Shown: positions 9,012 through 17,415, numbered from the stretch's first letter. The stretch is 64,000 nucleotides of DNA from Xiheimicrobium sp052034585 (GCA_052034585.1 JBPOIJ010000022.1:1-64000); one strand, 5' to 3'. The notes: generated by a model not told the origin, from the letters alone. Translations and numbers: made by a program.

Positions 9012-11699
9012 TCAGCGCTGCGGAGCGGACTGCGCGGGAGCCGGGGCCTTCACCGAGAGCCCGACGTCGAGATGGGGGTGCGCGACCTTCACGGTGGCGA
9101 GCGCGGACAAGCACGCCTGCCACTCACCACGCGCGATGCTGCCGGCGAACTCGAGGAAGAGCGGGCTCACCGCGCGCGCGAACGCTTCGTCTTGAACCGC
9201 GAGATCCCGCGCCGCTTCGATGGCTCGACGTTTCGCTTCCTGCGCGCCCGTCGATCGTTTCGGCAGATCACCCTCGCGGCCTTCCGGTGCTCGTCCAGGC
9301 GGAAGCCCGAACATGAGCGTTCGCAGGAAGTCCTGCAGCACGGGCACGTTGGCGAAGCGACCAGCCGATTCGGGCAACTTCTCCGGGCCCTTCGGCTTCC
9401 ACCCTTCGGTCAGCGTCGAGGGGCGGTGACGTTCCCAGAGCATTCGCACCGCCATCGTGCGCACGCCGCGATCGGCGCTCTCCATCAACCAGGCGAGCCG
9501 TTCGGGGCCTCCGAGCCGTTGATAGTGGCGAGCGATCAAGTCCATTGCGACTTCGCGGCTCTGGCGCACCCGGCTCTCGGTGAGCCGGAAAACCTGCGCG
9601 GGATCGATCTCCTCGGGCTGGAGCGTGCACGCGAGATCCGCCGTCGGCGAGCCCGCATTCTCGAGCGCGTTGAGGCAGAGGTTGCGCACCTCTTTGTACT
9701 CGCTGTCGGCGAGCTCGTAGACGCGCAGGTGAAAACCCCAGCGGCGCAAGTCGGCCTTGGTGATCGTGACGGCGAAGCGGCGCACGTCGGCGCGCGCGTC
9801 GAGGAGCGCCTTCCAGAACGGCTCGGCGGCGTACCGCTCGAGGGTGAGCTTCGGCGTGATCGCGTTGGCGATCGCCTCGGGCTGCTGCGGGCCGACCGTC
9901 GGGTGATGGCAGCGCAGATAGGTCTGGGCGAAGAGCCGAACCGGGTCGGGCTCCTTGGCTCCAGTCGCCAGCTCGAGGAGTCGCTTGGTGCCCTTCTCCA
10001 CGTCGCCATCGCCGAAGTCGCGCGGGTCGACCTGGCCCAGGAGCATGCGGGTCGCGAAGCCGGAGAGCGTGGGATCGGTCCTCCGCGCGAGCGCGAGCAA
10101 CCACGGCAAGCCGATCGCCTTGAAGGTCGCGTGCGTCGAGAGCAGGTGGAGCGCGAGCTCGCGAATGGTGCGATCGAAGACGAGCCCTTTCACCGCTTCG
10201 AGATCGAGGCCAGGGAGCGACTTCGCGCGCCGCAGCTGCTCGTCGGCGAGCTGACGGAAGGGCGGATCGGTGAGGAGCGGCAACAACCACCCTGCCCCGA
10301 GATGCTCGGGAGCGACCAACGCCAACAGCTGCCGGGTGAACCGAACCAGATCGTTCACCTTCGTCGTGTCCTGCCGGCGCGGATCGGCGAAGAGCGCCTT
10401 CACGAAGGCCGCGAGCGGCTCGCTCTGCTTGACGCGCTCCGACAGGTACTTGCGAGCCCAGTCACGCTGGGTGTTCGTGCCGTAGACGAGCTCGATGAAG
10501 AACGCGTCGGTCAGCTCGTTGCGATCGAACTGCGCCTCGAGCCGGGTCGCCGCCCACGCACTGGTGGCGCTCGCTCCGAGCAGCTTCGCGAACAGTTCGA
10601 GCCCGATGCTCTTCGCCGGCCGTGCCTCGAGCACCGAGAGCGCCCAGGCGCGGGTGTCGTTCTGGCCGGTCAGCGCGTAGTCGACGAGCTGCGAGGGCGG
10701 GAGATCGGCCGCGTGCGCGCGCGCGTACTCGATGGCGTACTTCCGCGCCGCCGGCGACGGAGAGAGCAGGAGCAGCAGCACCGTCGGCTTGAGCCCGAGC
10801 GCTTCGAGCTTCGCCGGGTGGAGCTCGGGGGTGTTGGTGAGGATGTCGACCAGCAGCTCGTGGATCGCGACGATCGGCCGCGCGGCGAGCCGCTGGAGCC
10901 ACGCCGGGTTCGTCTGCCGCAGCAGCGTGGGGAAGTGCTTCTTGAGGAGATCGACCGCGAACTTCGCGACGTCGTTGTGCCGCGCGTTCTCGAGCAGCAC
11001 CATCAGCGGATCGGGGTTGAGCTTCCACGCGTTCTCGTAGAGCTCCTCGGGCGGGCTCAAGATGCGACCAACGGCGACACCGCTCCAGCGGTTGGCCTCG
11101 GGTGGGAACTCGGCGAGCACCGCGCCGGCGAAGATCGGGTACAGCTCGGGGATCGCGCGCGCGAGGCTCCGCAGGTACCGCCAGGCTCGACGTTGCAGGT
11201 AGACGATCGTGCCGCGCGACACCGCGCTCGTCGCACTCGCGGCCTCGAGCCGGCCCACCGTCGCTCCGAAGAAGACCGCGTCTTGTCGCGTCTCCGCTCG
11301 TTTGTAGATGCGCTTGAAGCCGCCCCACAGCCCACGATCGAGCGGCGCGGTCCTGATCAGCTCGAGCAGCGCGGCGCGGGTCGGCTCGCCGCCGGTGTCG
11401 AAGAGGTCGGTGAGGAAGTCGGCGAGCAGGTACTTCCCCGACGGTGGAGGCTCGGGCTGGGTGAGGTAGCGGCGCCAGAGCAGCGCGACCTTCATTCGGC
11501 GCTGGGCGTCGCGTGGCTCGCGTTGGGCTTCGCGCAGCATCGCCTCGAACTGCTCGGGCGTGATCGCGCCCTCCGGGACGTTCTCCGCGGCGGGCTGCGG
11601 CTGGGCCGCGAATTGAATGATCGCCTGCGCGAGATCCGGCGCCTGGCCCAGAGCCAGCGTCTTCAGATCGTCGAGCGTGATGTCTGGCCGCTCTGCCAT
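9012..11699 (-). CDS. 895-aa helical-repeat (HEAT-like) protein, unknown
   Basis: First gene of the leftward operon. The protein is rich in Leu, Ala and Arg and appears all-helical, with loosely repeating units such as DVRRFAVTITKADLRRWG and REVAMDLIARHY, consistent with an alpha-solenoid. No signal peptide, metal site or catalytic motif is visible, and I do not recognise a named family. A strong GGAGGGG ribosome site lies just before the ATG at 11699. Only 12 bases separate its stop from the next gene, so co-expression with the WD40-HEAT-WGR and SWIM proteins is likely. The C-terminal 25 residues are Ala/Pro-rich. Its role is probably structural within the same complex, but that is inference from context. 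Confidence 0.75.
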   Translation of the reverse strand: MAERPDITLDDLKTLALGQAPDLAQAIIQFAAQPQPAAENVPEGAITPEQFEAMLREAQREPRDAQRRMKVALLWRRYLTQPEPPPSGKYLLADFLTDLFDTGGEPTRAALLELIRTAPLDRGLWGGFKRIYKRAETRQDAVFFGATVGRLEAASATSAVSRGTIVYLQRRAWRYLRSLARAIPELYPIFAGAVLAEFPPEANRWSGVAVGRILSPPEELYENAWKLNPDPLMVLLENARHNDVAKFAVDLLKKHFPTLLRQTNPAWLQRLAARPIVAIHELLVDILTNTPELHPAKLEALGLKPTVLLLLLSPSPAARKYAIEYARAHAADLPPSQLVDYALTGQNDTRAWALSVLEARPAKSIGLELFAKLLGASATSAWAATRLEAQFDRNELTDAFFIELVYGTNTQRDWARKYLSERVKQSEPLAAFVKALFADPRRQDTTKVNDLVRFTRQLLALVAPEHLGAGWLLPLLTDPPFRQLADEQLRRAKSLPGLDLEAVKGLVFDRTIRELALHLLSTHATFKAIGLPWLLALARRTDPTLSGFATRMLLGQVDPRDFGDGDVEKGTKRLLELATGAKEPDPVRLFAQTYLRCHHPTVGPQQPEAIANAITPKLTLERYAAEPFWKALLDARADVRRFAVTITKADLRRWGFHLRVYELADSEYKEVRNLCLNALENAGSPTADLACTLQPEEIDPAQVFRLTESRVRQSREVAMDLIARHYQRLGGPERLAWLMESADRGVRTMAVRMLWERHRPSTLTEGWKPKGPEKLPESAGRFANVPVLQDFLRTLMFGLPPGRAPEGREGDLPKRSTGAQEAKRRAIEAARDLAVQDEAFARAVSPLFLEFAGSIARGEWQACLSALATVKVAHPHLDVGLSVKAPAPAQSAPQR

Positions 11700-11836
11700 G
11701 GACCCCTCCGATGCGAAACCGGCGGCACGCTACACAACTCGCCGAAGTGATCCCGTCGAAACTGCGCGGGCGAGCACGAGGTTCTTCTTGCGTCCGCGCA
11801 GGACGATGCGGTGGAGCGTGCGGTACGCTTGGGCCA

Positions 11837-12194
11837 ATGAAGTGGCTCGCGTCCATCATCGTGCTGCTCACGGGCCAGCTCCGAGCCGCTCGATGGAGTG
11901 CTGCCGAAGGGTGCCGTGCCGCGTGCGGTGGAGGTCGAGAAGCGCGCGGTCGTCCGGTGCGCCCAGGCGAAGCTGGCGCGCGATCCGACGAGTGCCGAAA
12001 AGACGACGGTGCAGTTCGTCGTGGAGCCGAACGGACGGGTGACGACCGCGTCGATCGAAGAGCCTGCACCGAAGGACCAGCGCTACGCCCAGTGCCTGCT
12101 CTCAGTCGTGAAATCGCTCCGGCTCCCTCGACCGCGTGGAGGCCGTGCGCTCGTGAAGTACCCCTTCATCGTCATCGGCAACCCAAGCCATTGA
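11837..12194 (+). pseudogene. Frameshifted TonB C-terminal-like secreted protein
   Basis: An ATG at 11837 encodes a typical signal peptide (MKWLASIIVLLTG), but its frame then reads into Arg-rich non-protein sequence. From about 11868 the next frame reads SEPLDGVLPKGAVPRAVEVE and continues to a stop at 12192-12194. That part contains TTVQFVVEPNGRVTTASIEE and a conserved-looking Cys-Leu-Leu segment, typical of TonB C-terminal/AgmX-like domains of myxobacterial secreted proteins. Removing a single G near 11870 would join the two halves. This may be a true frameshift, a programmed shift or a sequencing error. A GTG at 11898 could start the second half alone, but it would then lack a signal peptide. 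Confidence 0.6.
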
Positions 12195-12277
12195 AGTCAG
12201 AAGCGCTTCTGTCGACCCAACACGTTTACATGAGTTGACTTGACAGAATGTCGGCCTCTGTCGCACATGTGCCCACC

Positions 12278-13183
12278 ATGAACCTCAAGAACCAACTGAT
12301 GGCGGGGCTGTTGTTTCTGGGCAGTGCGTGCGGTGTCGCGGCGGTCGAAGTCGACGGCGTCGAGCAAGAGACGCTCGCGGACGACTCGCAGGATCTCTCG
12401 ACCACGAAGGACACCTACGTGATCGCGCGGAGAGACATTCGGCGCTGCGTCTCGCCCATGTGCGGTGGCTACTGGGTGAAGGATCTCAACAGCACCATGC
12501 AGGAGCGCTACGTCAGCGGCTTCGACTTCTCCGATTCGAGCCTGCCCTCCAGCATCCAGGACGCGGTCTTCGGCGCGCCCGACAACGAGCTCGTGCTCTT
12601 CGGTCGCCTCGGCCCGAAGGAGACCCGCTTCAACACCCGGCCCCTGATGGTGAAGCTCGCGTACCGCGGCATGCCGGGAAAGACCTTCACCGACTCCGAC
12701 AAGTTCTACGGCGTGTTCCCCTCGAAGATCGCCTGCTTCACCACTCCGTGCGCGAACCTGCAGACGACCCGGCTCAACCGCACCACGGGCCACACGATGG
12801 CGACCGATCTCGAGCTCTCGGCCGCGCTCGGCCAGCTCGTCGACCCGAACTGGCTCAACTCCCGCGCGTTCTCCGGCAAGACGGTGATCGCCGGCAAGAT
12901 CGTTCGCAAGGACGGCCACGTCACCGTCACCGCGAGCCAGGTCTTCGTCGCGCTGCCCGATCGCGCGGTCCCCTGCCCGGTCGCCCGCCCGCCGCGCTGC
13001 CCCTCCGGCCAGACGGCGTCCTTCGAGCGCACCTCCGACCGCTGCACGCTCCCGACCGGCCAGTGCACGCCCTTCGGCGTCTGCGCCCACTACATTCCGG
13101 CGTGCGATGCGGGCTACCGCCAGGTGTCGTGGACGAACATCTGCCCGCGCTACGCCTGCGAGCCCGAGTTCCTCGAGGAATGA
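12278..13183 (+). CDS. DUF6748-type Cys-rich lipoprotein
   Basis: The 301-aa product begins MNLKNQLMAGLLFLGSAC, a short basic-hydrophobic leader ending in a Cys, so it is probably a lipoprotein, although Gly at -3 makes a non-standard lipobox. The segment around RRDIRRCVSPMCGGYWVKDLN in the mature part matches what I remember of DUF6748, a domain common in myxobacteria and of unknown function. The C-terminal 70 residues hold eight or more cysteines in C-P-x-G-Q type motifs, suggesting disulfide-bonded modules. An in-frame ATG ten codons upstream (12248) is less likely because it would put ten polar residues before the leader. It stands alone between the frameshifted gene and the sigma operon. 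Confidence 0.75.
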   Translation: MNLKNQLMAGLLFLGSACGVAAVEVDGVEQETLADDSQDLSTTKDTYVIARRDIRRCVSPMCGGYWVKDLNSTMQERYVSGFDFSDSSLPSSIQDAVFGAPDNELVLFGRLGPKETRFNTRPLMVKLAYRGMPGKTFTDSDKFYGVFPSKIACFTTPCANLQTTRLNRTTGHTMATDLELSAALGQLVDPNWLNSRAFSGKTVIAGKIVRKDGHVTVTASQVFVALPDRAVPCPVARPPRCPSGQTASFERTSDRCTLPTGQCTPFGVCAHYIPACDAGYRQVSWTNICPRYACEPEFLEE

Positions 13184-13194
13184 CGAGGGTTCGG

Positions 13195-13222
13195 CCTGGC
13201 TGTCACGTTTGGGGCGGCCAGG
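13195..13222 (+). promoter_or_regulatory. Inverted repeat upstream of the ECF sigma gene
   Basis: CCTGGC (13195-13200) and GCCAGG (13217-13222) are perfect inverted arms around a 16-base loop that contains TGTCACGTTT. It lies 16 bases before the sigma factor ATG and 11 bases after the lipoprotein stop. TGTCAC is a known -35 type for some ECF sigma groups (for example ECF41), so this could be an autoregulated promoter. It could equally be the terminator hairpin of the upstream gene, although no T-run follows. Function is inferred. Confidence 0.3.
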
Positions 13223-13237
13223 ACTCGAAGAGCTGAC

Positions 13238-13894
13238 ATGGACGCTCTTCCCTCCTCCTCGCCGACCACCGGAGACGACGCGCAGCTCGTCGACGCTGCG
13301 CGCGCCGGAGTTCGCTCCGCCCTCGAGCAGCTCATTCGCCGGTACAACCAGCAGCTCTACCGAATCGCCCGGGCACACCTCGGCTCGGACGACGCCGCGG
13401 AAGATCTCACTCAACAGGCGTGGCTGGCGATCGTCTCCAGTCTGCACCAGTGGTCTGGACGCGGGGCCTTCGCGGCCTGGGCGGCGACGATCGTCGTGAA
13501 CGCCTGCCGCGCCCGACACCGCGGCGCCGTCGAGGAAGACACGCACGACGAGGAGTCCGATCCCCGTCCGCCGCCGCCCGCGCCCGACGAAGAGGGTCAC
13601 CGCCACGAGGTTCGAGCGGTGTTGGAGCGCACCATCGACGAGCTCTCCCCCACGCTGCGAGTCGTCTTCGTGATGCGAGACGTCGAGGGCTTCAGCGGCG
13701 TCGAGGTCGCCCAGCTGCTCGGGCTCAGCGAAGAAGCGGTGCGGGCGAGGCTCCATCGCGCGCGGCAGACCCTGCAGCGGTCGCTCGACTCGCAGTTCCA
13801 GGGCGAAGCGCGCGCGCTCTACCCGTTCCTCGGCGTTCGCTGCGATCGGCTCACCCTCGCGGTGCTCGACGCGGTGCGCGCGGCCGACACGTAA
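13238..13894 (+). CDS. ECF RNA polymerase sigma factor
   Basis: This 218-aa sigma-70 family protein has only regions 2 and 4. Region 2 spans about residues 25-90 (core DDAAEDLTQQAWLAI). A Pro/Asp/Glu-rich linker follows. Region 4 is at about 135-185, with an HTH around GVEVAQLLGLSEEAVRARLHR. A C-terminal extension ends with a conserved-looking CDRLTLAVLDAV, seen in some ECF families with a cysteine tail. The ferritin-like and cytochrome c genes follow at 57 and 3 bases, so it probably heads that cluster and controls it. No anti-sigma gene is adjacent, so regulation might act through the C-terminal Cys extension; that is speculation. Confidence 0.93.
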   Translation: MDALPSSSPTTGDDAQLVDAARAGVRSALEQLIRRYNQQLYRIARAHLGSDDAAEDLTQQAWLAIVSSLHQWSGRGAFAAWAATIVVNACRARHRGAVEEDTHDEESDPRPPPPAPDEEGHRHEVRAVLERTIDELSPTLRVVFVMRDVEGFSGVEVAQLLGLSEEAVRARLHRARQTLQRSLDSQFQGEARALYPFLGVRCDRLTLAVLDAVRAADT

Positions 13895-13897
13895 CGA

Positions 13898-13907
13898 TCG
13901 GCCTGGT
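13898..13907 (+). promoter_or_regulatory. Motif shared with the region upstream of the sigma gene
   Basis: TCGGCCTGG followed by one variable base and T occurs at 13898, 54 bases before the ferritin-like ATG. It occurs again at 13191, 47 bases before the sigma factor ATG. The two copies match at ten of eleven positions and sit at similar distances from their genes, which would suit a promoter element recognised by this sigma factor. In DNA this GC-rich, chance remains a fair explanation. Confidence 0.25.
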
Positions 13908-13951
13908 TCGAACTCGTCTCCGGTGCAGCACTTCCCATTTCCGGAGACCCC

Positions 13952-14509
13952 ATGACCATCCTCGCTCGTCGAACCCTCATCACCCATGGCACCCTGTCGG
14001 CCGCAGCGGTCGCCTTCCTCGCCGGCCAGCGCGTCGGAGCAGCGAGCCCCACCGAGGGAGACCTCGGCATCTTGAACGTGGCGCTCGGGCTCGAGCACGA
14101 GGCGATCGCGGCCTATCAACTCGGCGCCGAGTCGGGGTTGCTCAAGGGCGCGGTGCTCGACACCGCGGTGCTGTTCCAGAGTCACCACAAGGGTCATCGA
14201 GATGCGCAGGTCGGCGCGATCAAGAAGCTCGGCGGCAAGCCCGTCGAGCCCAAGTCGATGGACGAGTACAAGAAGAGCGCGAAGCTGAACGTCGCAAGTC
14301 TGAAGAGCGCCGAGGACGTGCTGCGGCTGGCGCAACGGCTCGAGCTGGGCGCGGTGAATGCGTACATCGGCGTGATGCCCGCGTTCGCCGATCGATCGCT
14401 GAGCGTGGTGGCCGCGAAGCTGCTCGCCGACGAGACGATGCACTACACCGCGCTGACTCAAGCGCTCGGTGAGGCGCTCCCGAAGGCGGGCCTGTCGTTC
14501 GGAGCCTGA
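13952..14509 (+). CDS. Ferritin-like domain protein (DUF4439-like), exported
   Basis: The 185-aa product starts with an Arg-Arg leader (MTILARRTLITHGTLSAAA) resembling a twin-arginine signal with a hydrophobic stretch to about residue 25. The mature part is a predicted four-helix bundle with metal-ligand-like residues: Glu/His in GLEHEAIAAYQLG, HHKGHRD, the Glu of LELGAVNAYIG, and DETMHYTAL. This layout fits the ferritin-like superfamily, whose members bind di-iron or other metals. The cytochrome c gene starts three bases after its stop, indicating translation coupling. Together with the upstream sigma factor this looks like a periplasmic redox or oxidative-stress unit, but the substrate is unknown. 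Confidence 0.85.
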   Translation: MTILARRTLITHGTLSAAAVAFLAGQRVGAASPTEGDLGILNVALGLEHEAIAAYQLGAESGLLKGAVLDTAVLFQSHHKGHRDAQVGAIKKLGGKPVEPKSMDEYKKSAKLNVASLKSAEDVLRLAQRLELGAVNAYIGVMPAFADRSLSVVAAKLLADETMHYTALTQALGEALPKAGLSFGA

Positions 14510-14512
14510 ACG

Positions 14513-14887
14513 ATGCTGACCTTCGTGGCGGTGGTGCTGCTCGCGGTGGACGGAGGCGCCGGCGATGCCTCTCGAGGCGAGACGCTCTACCTGGCTCGCT
14601 GCGGCGCGTGTCATTCGCTCACCGAGAACGGCGCGGGCCCGTCGCACCGCGAGGTGTTCGGGAGGCGAGCGGCCACCCAGCCAGGCTTCGACTACTCCGA
14701 GGCGCTTCAGAAATCGGGGCTGGTGTGGACGGCCGAGGCGCTCGATCGCTGGCTTCGTGATCCAAACGCGCTGGTGCCGGGTAACGCGATGCGGGTGCAG
14801 CTGGCCAACGATCCGGTCGATCGCGCCGATCTCATTGCCTTTCTCGAGCGAGCGAGCGGAAAGCCCCGGCCACGCCCGGCGAAGTGA
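14513..14887 (+). CDS. Class I cytochrome c, single haem
   Basis: A 124-aa secreted cytochrome c. After a short signal peptide the haem site is CGACH (C30, C33, H34). The likely sixth ligand is Met93 in the segment VPGNAMRV, the classical arrangement for mitochondrial-type cytochromes c. The body contains GAGPSHREVFGRRA and ends with a basic Pro-rich tail. The ATG at 14513 lies three bases after the ferritin-like stop, so the two are coupled. It likely carries electrons for the ferritin-like partner or a shared stress response; that link is inferred from the operon. Confidence 0.92.
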   Translation: MLTFVAVVLLAVDGGAGDASRGETLYLARCGACHSLTENGAGPSHREVFGRRAATQPGFDYSEALQKSGLVWTAEALDRWLRDPNALVPGNAMRVQLANDPVDRADLIAFLERASGKPRPRPAK

Positions 14888-14943
14888 ACGCCCAGGTCAG
14901 ACCGTGCGAGTCTCCGCGACGGCACGCGCGGAGGCGTGCACGC

Positions 14944-16047
14944 ATGGGGGACTTCGAGACGGCGATGAGAATCGAGGCCCAGGACGGCGTGACCTCGTCC
15001 GACCACCTCGACGTGGTGACGCGCGCCGGAACGGTCGTCGTCGTCGCGGCTGATGGAGCGGGTGGAACGGGAGGTGGCGCACGGGCCGCGGCACGGGTGA
15101 TCGAGCGGGTGACCTCGGCGGTCGAGGCCCTTGGAAACCTGCTCGAGGCCCGTGAGTGGAAGCGGCTGCTGGAGGAGATCGATCGGGAGCTCCTCGCCGA
15201 GCAGGTCGGACAGACCACGGCGGTGATCGTCGCCACCGACGGAAGCCGGCTCGTCGGAGCGAGCGTCGGTGACTCGGCGGCGTGGGTGATCGGTGCCACC
15301 GAGCTCCGCGAGCTCACCGAGCGCCAGCACCGCAAGCCGCTGTTGGGCAACGGTCCGGTCGAGGCCGAGCCCTTCGAGAGCTCCCTCGAGCCGGCGGACA
15401 CGCTGCTCGTCGCGACCGACGGCCTCATGAAGTACGCGCGCCTCGATCGGCTCCGTGACGCCGTCCGTCGCCCGGAGCGCTCACTCGCCCTCGCCTGCGA
15501 CGAGCTCATCGAGCTGGTCCGGCTGCCCAGCGGAACGCTCCAAGACGATGTCGGCGTCGTGCTCCTCAGCCGTCGTGACGACGTGGGGAACAGGCCCGAG
15601 GTGCTGCGGTTCGTGGAGGCCGCGCGGCGCCTCTGCGACTTCGTCGAACACGGCCGCGACCTCGACAGCTCAACTCGACTGCAACGTGCGCGCAGCGTGC
15701 TCCTCGAACTCTACGCCGCAGGCGCCGAGCTCCCGTTCGTCGACTCGCCCGAAGACCTCGAGTGGCCCGATCGCCCAGGACGGCCGCTGTGGTCCGGCTT
15801 CGGAGCGCCGACGCACTATTGGGAAGTCTTCGATCCCTACGAGCTCGGTGAGCCAGTCGTTGGAGACCTCGACGACGACCTCCTCGACGTCTACTTCGAC
15901 GTTCAAAGAGGCCTCACGCTCTGGGAAAGCCCCCTGCCCAAGGCGGGCGCGGTGTGGGCGTGGCGCTTTCTCTTCGACAGTCACTGGGGTGATCACGCCA
16001 TCGACGCGCTCCGAGCCCTTCATCGCGCCTGTCGTGAGCACGGCTGA
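14944..16047 (+). CDS. PP2C-type phosphatase fused to a DUF5063-like domain
   Basis: With the ATG at 14944 the protein has 367 residues. The first 210 form a PP2C/SpoIIE-like fold with metal-binding motifs: SSDHLDVV near the start, AADGAGGTGGG, GASVGDSAAW and LVATDGLMK. The C-terminal 150 residues contain YWEVFDPYE and acidic GDLDDDLLDVYFD, which I associate with DUF5063, a domain of unknown function. Phosphatase activity on phospho-Ser/Thr proteins is likely. A start 20 codons upstream (14884) overlaps the cytochrome stop but would add an Arg-rich segment unlike PP2C. Its stop directly abuts the stop of radA on the other strand (TGATCA). Confidence 0.85.
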   Translation: MGDFETAMRIEAQDGVTSSDHLDVVTRAGTVVVVAADGAGGTGGGARAAARVIERVTSAVEALGNLLEAREWKRLLEEIDRELLAEQVGQTTAVIVATDGSRLVGASVGDSAAWVIGATELRELTERQHRKPLLGNGPVEAEPFESSLEPADTLLVATDGLMKYARLDRLRDAVRRPERSLALACDELIELVRLPSGTLQDDVGVVLLSRRDDVGNRPEVLRFVEAARRLCDFVEHGRDLDSSTRLQRARSVLLELYAAGAELPFVDSPEDLEWPDRPGRPLWSGFGAPTHYWEVFDPYELGEPVVGDLDDDLLDVYFDVQRGLTLWESPLPKAGAVWAWRFLFDSHWGDHAIDALRALHRACREHG

Positions 16048-17415
16048 TCAGAAGAGCAGCTTCAGCGCTTCACCGAGGCTCTCGACGGGCAGCACCTCCA
16101 TCTTCAGGTCGAAGTCGAGCCGCTTGGCCGACGACTTCGGCAGGACCACCCGCTTGAAGCCCATCTTCTGGGCCTCGGCGAGGCGGGGCTCCACCTGTCC
16201 AACCGCGCGCACCTCGCCGGCGAGGCCGACCTCTCCGAGGATCAGCGTCTGCGCATCGACCGTCCGGTTCTGGAGCGACGACACCAGGGCCGCGCAGACC
16301 GCGAGATCGCTCGCCGGCTCGGTGAGTGACATGCCGCCTGCGACGTTGACGAAGAGATCGCAGCCGACCAACTGCACGTCTTCTTTCTTCTCCAGCACCG
16401 CAGCGAGCAACGCGACCCGCTGCGAATCGACGCCCATCGCCGTACGCCGAGCGGTGCCGTAGCCCGTCGGCGCCACCAGCGCCTGCACCTCGACGAGGAT
16501 CGGGCGGGTCCCGTTGAGGGTCGACGTCACCACGCTTCCCGCCGCGTTCTTCGGCCGCTCGGAGAGGAACAGCGCGCTCGGATCGGGCACCTCGGTGAGC
16601 CCCGCGCCCTTCATCTCGAAGACGCCGATCTCGTTGGTGCTCCCGAAGCGGTTCTTGTGGGCGCGCAAGATGCGAAACGGGTGGCCGCGCTCGCCCTCGA
16701 AGTAGAGCACCGTGTCGACCATGTGCTCGAGCACGCGAGGGCCGGCGATCGCGCCTTCCTTGGTGACGTGGCCGACCATGAAGGTGGGCACCCCGGTCTT
16801 CTTCGCCCACGCCATCAAGCGCCCGGCGCACTCGCGCACCTGACTGACGCTCCCTGGCGCGCTCCCGAGCTCGGACAAGAACGTCGTCTGAATGGAGTCG
16901 ACCACCAACGTGCCCGGCGCGAGCTTCTCGGTCGCCTGGAGCACCTTCTCGAGATCGGTCTCGGCGAAAACGTGCATCTGCTCGCTGCGCACGCCCAGCC
17001 GCTCAGCGCGCATCTTCGTCTGCTGGAGCGATTCTTCACCCGAGACGTACAGCCCGGGTCGATCTCTCGAGAGCCGATCCATCATGCTCAACAGCAGCGT
17101 CGACTTCCCGATGCCCGGGTCTCCGCCCAACAAGACGAGGCTGCCCTGCACGACGCCGCCACCGAGCACCCGATCGAGCTCGGCGATGCCGGTCAGCCGA
17201 CGCGCCTCCTTGGTGCCGTCGACTTCCTGGAGCAGCACCGGCTTGGTCTGCCCCGTCGACGCGCCCCAGGCCGGCCTCGACTGCGCCGCCTTCGACAGCT
17301 CCACCTCTTCGACGAGGCTGCCCCAGGTGCCGCACTCGGTGCAGCGCCCCAGCCACTTCGCGCTCACGTACCCGCAGGACTGACAGGTGAAATGGGTCTT
17401 TCCGCTCTTCGCCAT
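16048..17415 (-). CDS. radA: DNA repair protein RadA
   Basis: A 455-aa RadA, the branch-migration ATPase of recombination. The order is standard. A zinc finger (C11, C14, C25, C28 around the WLGRCTECGTW segment) is followed by the RecA-like core with Walker A GDPGIGKS at 98-105 and the RadA-specific KNRFG at 254-258. A Lon-protease-like C-terminal domain starts near 290. The start MAKSGKTHF at 17415 places the zinc finger normally; longer in-frame extensions to 17640 read as Arg/Trp-rich noise. It appears monocistronic here and ends back-to-back with the PP2C gene. Confidence 0.97.
   Translation of the reverse strand: MAKSGKTHFTCQSCGYVSAKWLGRCTECGTWGSLVEEVELSKAAQSRPAWGASTGQTKPVLLQEVDGTKEARRLTGIAELDRVLGGGVVQGSLVLLGGDPGIGKSTLLLSMMDRLSRDRPGLYVSGEESLQQTKMRAERLGVRSEQMHVFAETDLEKVLQATEKLAPGTLVVDSIQTTFLSELGSAPGSVSQVRECAGRLMAWAKKTGVPTFMVGHVTKEGAIAGPRVLEHMVDTVLYFEGERGHPFRILRAHKNRFGSTNEIGVFEMKGAGLTEVPDPSALFLSERPKNAAGSVVTSTLNGTRPILVEVQALVAPTGYGTARRTAMGVDSQRVALLAAVLEKKEDVQLVGCDLFVNVAGGMSLTEPASDLAVCAALVSSLQNRTVDAQTLILGEVGLAGEVRAVGQVEPRLAEAQKMGFKRVVLPKSSAKRLDFDLKMEVLPVESLGEALKLLF

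Noticed and set aside
7119..11750. 1543-codon plus-strand frame across two operon genes
   Set aside because: It spans the end of one real gene and most of another on the other strand; low-complexity Arg/Leu content, no motif.
12198..12211. Perfect 14-base palindrome CAGAAGCGCTTCTG before the DUF6748 gene
   Set aside because: A few perfect 14-mers are expected by chance in 64 kb, and nothing links it to a regulator.
12197..14647. 816-codon minus-strand frame over the sigma/ferritin genes
   Set aside because: The plus strand has well-defined family motifs; the minus frame has none.
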